A stretch of DNA of 64,000 bases from Vigna angularis. Its lineage: Eukaryota; Streptophyta; Magnoliopsida; Fabales; Fabaceae. How positions within the stretch are numbered: position 1 is the first letter of the stretch; the number at the start of each line of letters is the position of its first letter. Location: the NCBI RefSeq assembly GCF_016808095.1, contig NC_068980.1:5180501-5244500 (forward strand), in the 5' to 3' direction. The notes under the pieces were generated by a model. It had not been told where the DNA came from and did no database searches. It worked only from the letters and a program-made list of their open reading frames with translations. A program made the translations under genes and the position numbers. Shown here piece by piece: positions 35,997-47,750 of the stretch.

Positions 35997-37930
35997 CTTA
36001 CCATAAATCGCTCTTGAAATGTGTTGTTAAACTAAGATAATTTGATTCACAAGTTAAATATGTTTTCTATTGTAAACTATTATAAAAAAATTGTGTTTCG
36101 TTTTTATAAAAGTCATGCAAAACATTTTTTTTTCAACAAATGATTTGTTAAATGTTTTTCATGTGACAAAAAGAGTTTGAGTGGATAAACTATAGTATCC
36201 AGATGTTTGTTAAGAAGAATATTTTACACAATTATTTATAATTTAGCTTAAAACTAAACATAACTTTTTATAATAATTTATAAAATTATATTTATCCCTG
36301 ATTAAATTTCATAGTAATATTGACTCTAATAAATATAGAGTTGTCATTTTACACTAACGACAAGTGGTTGATTTTTCATTAATTGGGAGACGAATTTGGA
36401 AGTCAACATTTTCTAACACCACTGTTGATTTCCAAGGATAAAATGAAAAAAAGTATAAATTTCTATTTTTCACCTTTATACCAATATTATTACGAATTGA
36501 TGGTTGATGTAACATTTGTAATTACAATATATACATAAATCCAGCATAATGAATCTCTTTTGTTAGTTAAAAAAATATAATGAACAATTACAAACATAAA
36601 AAATATAAAAAACATATTTACCATACAGTACTTCAATAAATAATAATATAAGAATTATTAATTTTAAAAACAAAGTAATTAATCACAGAAGAAAAACAAT
36701 AAAAAATAAAAAATAAAACAAATTTGACTCTTTAAAATTTACTCCTTTTAGTCATTTCAAACTCTATTAAGGTGAATTTCTCCTTTATACGCGATTTTCT
36801 TTTCATAATATAAATATGTTAAATATTTTTATAATATTTGAAAACAATGTTTTATGATATCGATGCTGTACTATGAAGAGTAAACACGGTCTCAAATATT
36901 TTAAACAATTCTAGAAAAGGTTGATATAGTTTTAGACTCATTCAATCAACATGTAAAAAACTCAATCGAGTACATCTCTAAAAATTAAAATATTAATAAA
37001 AGACATAACATTAAGAATGCTTGATTAATTAACTAAATTAATTAATAATGACATTTTAAAGTAAAAAATGTGTTAAAGAAGGTCCATCACATCTAAATCT
37101 ATTGCAATTCTAGAAATTGGTTCACATTTTACAAGTTTGGTAGTTTTTTACTATTACATTTATTATCTATTAATACATATGGTCACTAAAAGCATAGAAA
37201 AATCTTTTACATGTATTTCATATTCCCCACATCAATCAAAACATTAATAAAAAAGCATAGTAGATTATCATTGTGATATAACACCACAAATGTTACAAAC
37301 GTGTTAAAATATACATGGTAAAATATATTTGTAGTTATAAACTTGAAAGTAAAATTAAATTTATTATTGTTTAAAATTTCGATATATTTTGATTTTTAAA
37401 TTATAAAATTAAATAAATATATATTTTTTAATTTAACTATGTTAATTTTTTTTTACATATTAAACTAAAACTTGAAATTAATGTTTGAGAATGAAATGGT
37501 GTGAAAATATAAAACACCAATAATTTAACATGTTAAAAAAATTCACACAATTTTAATTAAAATAATCATTTTTTTTTTAATTTTGAAATTTAAATTATAT
37601 CAAGACATTAACAAATTTTATTAAACACTAAAAAATATTTAATTGAAAAATATATTATGTTTCACATATTATTTATTATTTTAAAAACTAATTAAGTATT
37701 ATGTAAATATTATAAATTACAAAATTGATTATAATTTTTTTATTATATTAATAAATAAAATTATTTTACAATTAATTTGTTTTTCTTTGATTAATAGATA
37801 TTCATCCAAAGAAAATGAAAAAGAGGGAGAACAGATAACATAACATAGCAGTGATTTGGTTTGCAGAGAGTTCACAGTGAAGTGAAACCATTCCATCGTC
37901 TTTGTGCCTTCCTTGGATAATCACTCTCAA
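35997..37930. other. AT-rich region upstream of CSD2
   Basis: Very AT-rich with no open frame or repeat boundary that I can define. The last 100 bp or so (from about 37800) should contain the CSD2 promoter and leader; no clear TATA box stands out in the AT-rich background. Confidence 0.5.
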
Positions 37931-37932
37931 CC

Positions 37933-40115
37933 ATGCAAGCAGCATTGGCAGCCATGGCTGCTCACACTATTCTCTCATTCCAAGCTCCTCTCTCTTCTTC
38001 CTTCCCACTCCCACCTCCTCCTCAATCCATAGCCCTTCCTACCACTTCCAAGAAAGCCGTTGCACTCCTCAAGGGAAGTTCCTCCGTCCAAGGCATTGTC
38101 ACACTAATCCAGCAAGACAACGGTATGCCACTGGCAACACTTCCTTTGTTCCCTTCTCACCGTTTTAACCACCTCTTTATGCTGTGTTTGTAGGTCCAAC
38201 AACTGTTACTGTTCGTGTTTCTGGTCTTGTTCCCGGCCCTCATGGTTTTCACCTCGTGAGTTTCAGTTCAGGCATCTTTTCCTGTGCTTTCGCTATCCCT
38301 TTTTCGAAATCACTTTCTAATTTGTGTTATTTTCTCTTGCAGCATGAGTATGGTGATTTGACAAATGGGTGCCTATCAACTGGTATTTTAAAGGCCTTGG
38401 TTTCTATTTTTGGTTACCATACCATGGTTTGGTTCTGCTAATGAATTGAGGAGTATTTACTTTTTGAATTGAATGACATATGTAGGGCCACATTTCAGTC
38501 CTAAGAAATTCACACATGGTGCTCCGGAGGATAAAATTCGTCATGCGGGTGACCTTGGAAACATAGTTGCTAATGCCGATGGTAATGCCCTTTTCTCTTC
38601 TGTTCTCTTTCGTTGGAATGTTTTTAAACCTATCCATGCCCTAATTTCCCACTTCTGAAATACAGGAGTCGCAGAAGCAACAATTGTGGATAATCAGGTA
38701 CTCCTTGTGTTTTTTATATGACTGATTGTCTTTTAGCATGTTTACAATTGCAATTAAACCCTTGCTCCTTGTGTCTGCGGGTTTGAATCTCAATTGTTAT
38801 TTTTTAAGACCTATTAAAAAATACTTAATGTTAAGAACAATGGTTTCTTCTTTTTGTATTTAGCTGATTACATTGGCACCCTTCTAATTTCTTTTAAAAT
38901 CACAAACTTTATAGTTTCTTCTCTTAATTTTTTAGAATATATTACTCTGATACTCCCTGTTACTCAAGAAACACATTACATCTTGTACTCCTATGAGTGT
39001 TGCTGTAAAGCAAAAAAAGACAGGTGTGATATGAATTTCAAAATATTACATGAGGTTAAAGTAATTTGCTTTATTGCATTTGTGAGCTGAATGAGGTGTT
39101 TATGCCTAAAATGTGCAGATACCACTATTTGGACCCAATTCAGTGGTTGGAAGAGCCTTAGTGGTTCATGAGCTTGAGGACGACCTTGGAAAGGGTTAGC
39201 ACTTGGCAACTTTGCTATAGACTACAGAGGAAATCATTGTCAAGTTTCCGCGCTTTATCTTAGCCAATTAAGCAGCAGAAGGATGTGCAAAGGATACTGG
39301 CTTACCACGGGACTAATGTCGTGACATGAGCACGATATTGATTTTTCCTATTCTTGCTATATTTTTTGTACCTAACAGTACAATAATGGGCTTCTACAAG
39401 TTTCATTTGTGTTCAATCATTATTAGAGTATTTTTACTCTAGTCTCATTTGTTTATACTTTTGTAGGTGGGCAGGAACTTAGCTTGAGCACAGGAAATGC
39501 TGGGGCAAGATTGGCCTGTGGTATGACTATATGTTATTTGATTCACCTTTTGTTTTCATGTTCAACTATAACTAATCTTCTATGACTTTGTATCTTGTAT
39601 TAATTCTGTTTCTTTGATAGAATGTCCATCACAATAATATGCCCAATGACCTAATCACATTAATACAAATGTTAAGTAGATCAGAACATGCATCTATTCA
39701 CATTGGAGGTGTTAGTGCGTTCTCATATTGTATACAGATGTTGGTCGGATGTCTTGATAGAAAATCTATCTTATATGGAATTTTTAATAAAAGCAAGATG
39801 TATACACCTCAGATTCTCTTTTCATGTTAAAAAAATTGACTTGTAAATTGAACTATGAAATCTCAATTGAATTTGTAATTAGTCTTCAACCTAATATTTG
39901 GCTTGGAAAAGCTTTGCCAGCAATTACCGTTACTTATCTTCTCCAAGGCTTGGACAATCTCATTACGTGGTTTAATGATCAAACTGCTGTTTATTTTATG
40001 TGACTGCAACTGTCACAATGCTAAATTTCTGCATCATATCAACGCTTCTTCCTTTTAATATGATGAGTTTTGCACTTTCCTGTTTGCAGGTGTGGTTGGT
40101 TTGACTCCAGTGTAA
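37933..40115 (+). CDS. CSD2: Chloroplast-type Cu/Zn superoxide dismutase
   Basis: Eight exons: 37933-38122, 38194-38255, 38343-38382, 38486-38581, 38666-38697, 39119-39194, 39467-39520 and 40090-40115. All junctions are GT-AG and they sum to 191 codons plus stop. It converts superoxide to oxygen and hydrogen peroxide. Residues 1 to about 38 are Ser/Ala/Pro-rich, like a plastid transit peptide, and the mature part begins near KKAVALLKG. The metal ligands are all present: H83, H85, H100 and H157 (copper) and H100, H108, H117 and D120 (zinc). The disulfide pair C94-C183 and catalytic R180 are also present. The end GVVGLTPV is typical of plastid forms. Compared with recalled plastid SODs it is slightly short and carries uncommon substitutions (GGQELS for [14 protein letters not shown] for AGGRLACG), so it is a somewhat diverged copy. 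A likely miR398 site lies in exon 4. Confidence 0.93.
38544..38565 (+). promoter_or_regulatory. Probable miR398 target site in CSD2 exon 4
   Basis: TGCGGGTGACCTTGGAAACA and the following two bases closely resemble the miR398 site known in Arabidopsis CSD2. It pairs with miR398 over the GGGTGACCT core, with a bulge nearer the 5' end of the miRNA. miR398 lowers CSD2 transcript when copper is scarce. Use in this species is inference. Confidence 0.6.
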
Positions 40116-43100
40116 ACACAACTAATGTTTTTGTAGAAGTTGTGCTTTATCTGTTGCTTGATTTCATCAATTTACCCATGTAAGCTCTGAAGCATAACAT
40201 CCTTCTAAAGATGAATGCAAAATGGAATCCTGAAGAGATGTGGTACCAGATATTCGTCTAATAAAATTATACTTCTAATGAATTTCTTGTGAATAAGCCA
40301 CTGCCGAATGTTTTTACTGCAGTGTTCCAAGTATATACTGATGTTTTATTCAGAATGACTCCATATTGCATGTATATAGAAGATGACTTTTGTAGAGTTT
40401 GGCCTGTGAAACAGCTTATATATATATATATAATGGTGTAACAATGATGAGTTTGCTCAAAGCCCCAAAATCTTGGGGGTGCGTCTATGACAGTTTCGTA
40501 TATAGAGCATCCTAATTGATATAGTTTGTGGATTCTTAAACATAGGAAATAATTCTTATGCCGGTACTTTGTTAGAGTAATTGATGTGAATGTGATAGTT
40601 TTTATGTAAGAAAACTGCTTACATAAGTAAACCAATTCTAATATTTGATGGACATTGAGAGACAATTGTAAGGCCTATTGTAAGTTCTTCAAGAATTGTT
40701 GGAATTCTTAAATTGTATGGGACTATATTTGTAAAAGTTATTTTCTATTAACTTCTTCAAAATTTTATTTTTAATTTATACAAAAATTAATTTTAGTTTA
40801 TGAAGAAATATATATTTTTTATTCTTATTTCTTTTTCTGGAAGTGCATACAGAGACTATTCTTTCAAACAGGCCTATAAGGTGCACAAAAAACGAGTTAA
40901 TCAATTTCTACACAGTTGCACCATGAGATGTTCTTATTTGCCTTTCAGGAGTTACTTGTGCTTAAATTGTTTTCTTCAGTTTGTATAAGACTTTTTGGCT
41001 CAAATATGGGAGTTTTGGGCTTTGAGTTTGATTCTAGCCTTCAAATGGGTGGTGGAATTATGTTTCCTTTTAGTGGAGTATTTGTCTGTTTGTTTTTTTC
41101 CTTATATATTTTCAGGTCAACTGAAGAATATGGAATTATAATGTAATTATTGACTTTAATCCATACTTAAAGATTATGAGCACAATCGTGTCATCCACTA
41201 TGGTTTTGCATGCAATTTGGTTAACTGAATCAATTGTAGATAACAAGGCAATAACGGCCTCTGTGAAATACATCTACACAGCATCTCCAAACAAAGTGAG
41301 TGGTCAAAGAAAAGGAGGAAAAAAAAAACAAATTTGTTCACAAGGCAAGTACCACTTTTAGCCCCCCACCCAACTTCATCTATACATAATTAAATTTACA
41401 TGTGGAATGTTTTTTTTTCTGCATTATTACTATTATACTTCTACTGAAGAACTGTCTATTTCGTGGCTAAGAATTCTTCTGATGGCATAATTAAATAATT
41501 TGGCTTTGAAAGGGTCAGGCAACTCCTTTCTCCATTATTAATTATGAGTAACCACTTGCGGTTAGAAGTTGGACTAAGAACAGAATAGAAGCCACCTACA
41601 ATTAGGTATCTACCAGTGACTACAGCCAGAGGTAAAACCCGCTTTTGCTCTGGTGTAATCTTGCATTCACAAATGTAACTCTATAAAGTTTAAAACAACA
41701 AATTCAAATGAAGTCACCTAACCTCAAATGCACCAACTTTAATGATATTATGATTATGATAGCAAAAGCAAGAATTAAGAGTGCTATAAATCGTAAAAAC
41801 CCCCTTCAAGTATTAAATACAGTTCCGTGCTCATGATTGAAACTTAAAATCACTAGTGAAACAACTGCTCTGTCCCAGTTGCACAAAATGATAATTTTAT
41901 ACTTTTTATCATTGTTTTTTGACTAGTGTACACATGGCCTTGGAAATTAAGTTGGAGGGCAGTAGGTAAATGGTATGACAGTTTCTTTCTTTCTTTATTT
42001 GCAACAAAAATTGGTTGTTTGTGATGTTCGGTAATTAAGTAGGGTATTGGTGTGACCTTGCTGATGCAGTTATAAGATGTGGTGAAAATTTGATGGAAAA
42101 GTTTGGTCACGAGGCAGGCATGAGAATGAAATTAAAGTATATAGCAGCTAGCTAAGCTAAGCCAAGAGAGTAGAATAGCTGTGTTCTCTAGAAACAATAA
42201 ACCAGACAAATATAAGGTTGTTCCGCAGAGTCATTTTCATTCAAGGAACGGTTCAATTTTTGACCCGTGACCCCCTTGTTTCCACTTTCCAATTGTGAAT
42301 TAACTTCATTCATTTCACACATAACCTCCACCATTCAATACTCAATAGTGGATGTACACATAAATATATACACTGAAACCTTTTCTTTGGTTTCAGTTTT
42401 CACTCATTATTCAGTACCTAACTGCCTGAAGTGGCAGTCTGAGAGACAGTCTTCTTTTTCTGCTGTGTGTGAAAAGACATGAACAAGTAATCAACAGTTT
42501 CAGATGGAGAAAGGATAATAATGCTAATCTTACGAACAGTTTAATTGCAAGAGTGGTTCATAACCCAATGGATAATAGTTTTTTATTTGTCAAATTTTTC
42601 ATGTGTGTACATTTCACTCAATTGTGTATTATGAGACCAAAAATTTATTCAGAGAAATACCAGGTTCTACCATGTAACTACCAACTATTTGGTGGTTAGG
42701 TAACATTTTAATAGAGATTTAAATATTCTTTAGAGAAGATAAACATGCATCCGCCAAATAAGATTATTTAACTTTCATTTAAATATTTAACATAATTAAT
42801 GTATATTGAAGATTTGAACTTGAAATTATTAATGAAGTTAAAAAATTGACACTTGATGGTGGTTTGGTGGTTGTCCAGTAGTATGAATACCAAAAAAAGT
42901 AGTATTTTTTATGTGAATCGATCCTAATTATAACATATTGTTTACTCGTTTTAATAATCAAATCCCAAAAGTGATTATTAGTGAGAAAACAAACCAAGAA
43001 AAATGCAGTTCTCCTTAGAGGAAGAAAGGATCGATCAAACTTTTGCTGTGATGAGTTCAGTTTTAGAAAATTAAAAACCAGAAAAAGACAACTCAATAAA

Positions 43101-44883
43101 TTGCAAGTTTATTGTTCCATGCTTTCATTTTCGCAAACCTTTGACTTTTAGTTTTATAGTAATTTAAAAGGGGATGTGAAATCTTAGAAATCCCTTTCAT
43201 ATTAGTGTGGAGATTGTTATTTTACATTTTTTAGTTTGTTTTGGCAGATGATTAGAAAAAATCTGACAGATGTGCCTACACAGAATGTATTAAACTATTA
43301 TGGGGTTGTGAAAGCTGGTTGATTCAGTTCTATAAACCAAAACATTGCATAAAAGACAGGGATGAGTGGAGAGAGTGTTTGTTTGTTTATTAGAACTATA
43401 ATGTAATGAATAGTGATGTGAGTGTTTCATGCTTAGTTGCAACAAACAAGCTTGTCTTTACCATGATGCAGTGGAGTGAGTATTAGGTTTACTGGTTTTG
43501 TTTGTGCTGTTTCTCATGCCTTTTCAGACAAGCAATGCCAAACTAATTGCACTTCCACCACTTCTACCAAAGCCTAACAAAATCACTATTTTAACCATTC
43601 CCTTTATTGCAGGGTAGTTGATTTTTGGGTACAGAACTTTAATATTAAAGATAATTATAGAACTTAGAATATTTTGCAAAAAAAATTAAATGATTGGAAA
43701 ATTAACTAACAAAATGAGGGTATAACACATTCATATAATTGCAAAATAGAACTTGTGTTAGTTTAGAGAAAAGAGACAAGGTGGTAGACTCTTAAACTAA
43801 CAGTCTACCTAAAAGATACACACATTTTTTTTCTAAATTCATGAAAAAATTCCTATTTTTTTCCTAATAATTGACTTGCTTTCATGATTTTTAAGATAAG
43901 GTATGCTTAAACTTTATACTTTTTAACTGATGAAAGAATTTTTTTTTTCTAAAAGACTTGATAATTTTTGTTACATATGATAAAACAATTCGATGTAATT
44001 TTAAAAAGTATGTATGATTGATGGATGCATATGACATCTAATCCAATTAAATGTTTTGTCTAGAAAACACTTTGGATACACTTTCTAGAAAGTATTGGAG
44101 AATCCAATTACAAACGCATGTGGATGTTTTCTTTTTTAGCAAAATCATATTTTAGATGCTTAGTTTAAAACATGTATGGCTTTAGATGATTTCTGTTTCT
44201 TTGTAAAAACCACAGTTTATTTTTCAAAGCAAGCTTTTGCAAACTTTATTTGAACAAATCGTTTAATCAATATATTTATACATATAACACTATTATTTTG
44301 TATCATTTAAAGTTTTAAGATTGAATACACTTTATACGCTTTTTTTAACAAAAGAAAAAGAAAGGATAAAGGAATGGAAAAGAAGAAAAAGAATCGTGAA
44401 AACAAGAGAAAAAAAAGTTCAAAGAAGCAGAAATTGAAAAATATTTGCATCATATATAAAATGAATAATAAAAAATCTGAGGTGTACAAAATTTATTAAC
44501 TTTAGAAGACCAAAATAGCAAACCATTTTATTCAAGCATTATTTAATTTTTTTTTTCTTTTAATAGAAAACAATTTCTCCACCAATTTTTCATCATTTTA
44601 AACCTGTTCTACTTAACATTTTCCTTTGTACAGTATAAATTAAATCTTGCTACCATCATATTGTAAACAAAAAAAAGCTAGATAAATCTACCATTACAAG
44701 ACCAAGTCAGTAAATTTTAATTTAACATACATGATTATAAATTTAATTATATTTCCTTTTCTAAAACTTCCTCCTATAAATATGGAATTAGTCATTCATT
44801 TTTTTTCACAACATGCCTTTTCTTTCTAAAATTTATTCTTTCACAATTTGATTTTACGACAAATAAAAATTATACATACATAG

Positions 44884-44977
<94 letters not shown>

Positions 44978-46360
44978 TAATTATAGGTGTTTTAGATACA
45001 ACCAACTTGTTTGGTTCTTATGAGTGGCTCACAACATTTGTATTAAAAGTGACGTGTGAATTGTTAAAAGTGGAGTTGGAGTATTAAGTCCACTACTTTC
45101 ACTCTCCTATGCTAATTGCTACTGTCAAATATATATCTGCTGTCTCTACCTTAATTTTATATCAGTTTCATCTCAGGAGCGTGTTCACCACTCATGATCT
45201 TTATTATTTAGAAATCACAGAAAATGAAGAGTAACCAATAGGAGATGTTCCTTTTGCATTCTCTTCCTGAAAACGATTACTCAGTCTTTCATGATTAAGG
45301 TAAATAGGAGTATCCACCAATCATACGTAAGATTGAATAATATTGGAGCATGGTGTTTGGAGAAAAAGGCTGCGTGGTCAGAATTAAAGGATAAGGAAGA
45401 ATGGTGTACTTCTCCTTCTTCTAATCCTTTTCTAGCTTTTTGTTTTTTTCTTCTTCCACTAATTATTATTTTTTTTTTCTTTCTCTTTTGAAAAAGGAAA
45501 ATGGTGGAAAATGTCACTAGCATGTTATGTTGCATATGCCATCTTCACGTTACGTGCATCACACAAAACAAGTTAAGTTGCCACATTTAATTTGCTACGC
45601 TAAGAATCTCCCTTTCTTTATTCACAAAAACTTCACTGTGCATTGAACCTTCTCCTTCTATCTTTCTATCCACTTCTGCAAATGCATTCCACTAACCTCT
45701 ATTATATATATCACTCTCTATAAAGGATCCAAGCTTCCTCATCAATTCTCCTTCTGCGCATCAACTTTACTGCATGCAATTTCTTCTGCAAGTTCATGCA
45801 TCACAAATATTACTTTTAAATCTTATTTCAAACTTACATATAGTTGAATAAATGCTACAAGGTGCTTCAAATGAAGAGGTAACTACAACATAAAAATCTC
45901 ATTACGTGAATTTTGTAAATGCAAAACACATTACAAGCTTTACTATGTCATCTAAGCGGGAATTAAACTATGGTGACCTTAATAGTAATGCTAATTTGGA
46001 TTCGATTTATAAATATATCAAGAGTGGAGAGTGGTTATTTTATTAACTCTTGTTAACTAACTATTTTCTTTACGATTCAAATTTCACAATTCAGCTATAA
46101 GTTAGTCAAATTCATTCTCTTTTTTCAAACAATTAATGTAATTGGCAATATATTTATTTATTTAAAATGTTAATTTGATGTATGATATATAGACTAGTCC
46201 CAATTTATTCTTCAATAAGTCTTTCTTTTTATTGGTTCAAGCGTGGACTAAAAAAGTTTCATCCCTCAAAACTCTTTTTTAAAGATTTACTATTAAAATA
46301 GGTTTGAATTATCACAAGACTTTAGTTACCTTCTAAATATATTTTATAAAAGACTCGTCA
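40116..46360. other. Gene-poor region downstream of CSD2
   Basis: This contains the CSD2 3' end (to about 40,270), then 6 kb of AT-rich DNA. A promoter-like patch near 45600-45860 has CTCTATAAAG (45717-45726) followed by a pyrimidine-rich leader, but no coding sequence follows beyond a nine-codon start (ATG at 45852). Open frames in the region lack domains or consistent composition. I recognise no gene. Confidence 0.5.
44892..44974. repeat. (TA)n microsatellite, about 83 bp
   Basis: TA dinucleotide array read directly from the sequence. Confidence 0.97.
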
Positions 46361-46369
46361 TTCTACAAT

Positions 46370-47235
46370 TTTGACGGTTACCACCATGGGATAATCCTGA
46401 TTGGGGTTAGAGGCCTTGAAATATTCATCAATGAAGGTAATCTAGGACATAATTGTCATACCCTTTTTGTATTAAATGCACAGTCATGAGAGATCGAATA
46501 TGCCTCTTCCTAGCAGTTGCTGAGGATCCTCCTTTAGCGAACCCTCTAGAAATTGTGTTAATCATATCCTTTAGTGGATGGTCCCTACTAGGACTTCTGC
46601 TTTGGCTTCATCGATGAGATTATTCTCTATGTCGATCACTTTTAGACGTTCTTCGAGGACTGTAAAGTGAGTTATGCCTACGGGGTGAACTTCTCTCTAA
46701 GCATTCAGTTTTGACAAACTTCTTTAGGTGTCTCACCTAGATAAGTTCTTCAATCTTGTCTTGTAGTGTAGCACATTCTTCTATGGTGTGCTCGAGGTTA
46801 CGATGATACAAATAATGTCTATTTTTGTCCGCATTTGGAGGAGTCGGTTTCTTTATTAGTGCAGACATCAAATACGCATTGAGGGCTTTCTCTAATATCT
46901 TTGCTCTAGGTGTATTTAAAGGAATATACTGATGGAAACAAGGGTCCTTGGTCTATTCTTTAGGTCTTGAATCTTGACCCTTATGGTGCAGTTTCTTATC
47001 AACACCCTTTTTGTCACTAAATAAGGATTATTCCTGCATTTGCTTCCTAAAATCCCTTATTTCTTCCATCTGCATGAAATTTTTTGCCCTCTGCCTAAGT
47101 TTGTCCAGGTTTTCTGCAGACTGCATGCATAGGCTATTCGCGAAGGGTCCTGGTGATGGCATACTTCCTAACCACATAAACACATTTAAGAAAGAGTCAT
47201 TTATACAAGGTAAAACAAAGCTCTTTCTCTAAGGC
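46370..47235 (-). pseudogene. Decayed Ty3/gypsy retrotransposon gag fragment
   Basis: Minus-strand translation, across several stop codons and a frameshift, gives recognisable gypsy Gag/Pol-junction sequence. The segments are ENLDKLRQRAKNFMQMEE, HRNLEHTIEECATLQDKIEE, VRHLKKFV, DMINTISRGFAKGGSSATAR and, in another frame, NQDYPMVVTVKIVE. These correspond to the nucleocapsid-side spacer and the start of the aspartic-protease region of plant gypsy elements. No LTRs were found around it. Base composition is less AT-rich than the neighbours. It is an old non-functional relic. Confidence 0.8.
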
Positions 47236-47590
47236 TATCATAAAGTATTTCTAGACCTTGTATTAAGGATCAAGTATAGTATAAGATATCTTTTAAGCCT
47301 TGTATTAAGGACCAAGTAGTGTAGGGATTATAACTACAGCTTAATGGAAGGTGTCCTATCGTAGGACATGGTAACCACATGACAAGCTCTCAATGAAGAA
47401 CTTTTTTACAAAGATAGTGATCATATGTTATTTTCTAAGTAGAAAAGCTTTTGCTAAAGTGGATTGCCACATAACATTTTAAAAGTTGAGAGTTTTTAAA
47501 ATTTTTGTCTACTTTGAAGACACATTCTTTTATAAATGAAAATATTTCTCTCCTTGTAGAATCACTTTAAGAATTCAAAATGGTATGCTA

Positions 47591-47700
47591 CCTCTCTCTC
47601 TCTTTTTCTCTCTCTCTTCTCTCTCTCTTTCACTTTATTTCTCTCTCTCTATATATATATACACACACATATATATATATACACACATATATATATATAC

Positions 47701-47746
<46 letters not shown>
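47591..47746. repeat. Compound (CT)n-(TA)n-(CA)n microsatellite
   Basis: CT-rich tracts run into alternating TA and AC blocks and then a pure TA array, next to the gypsy relic. Just upstream, a direct repeat containing CCTTGTATTAAGGA occurs twice (about 47258-47318). Confidence 0.9.

Positions 47747-47750
<4 letters not shown>

Noticed and set aside
38473..38658. Separate small gene over CSD2 exon 4
   Set aside because: It is the CSD2 exon read with flanking intron sequence; splice sites on both sides and the metal-ligand motif show its origin.
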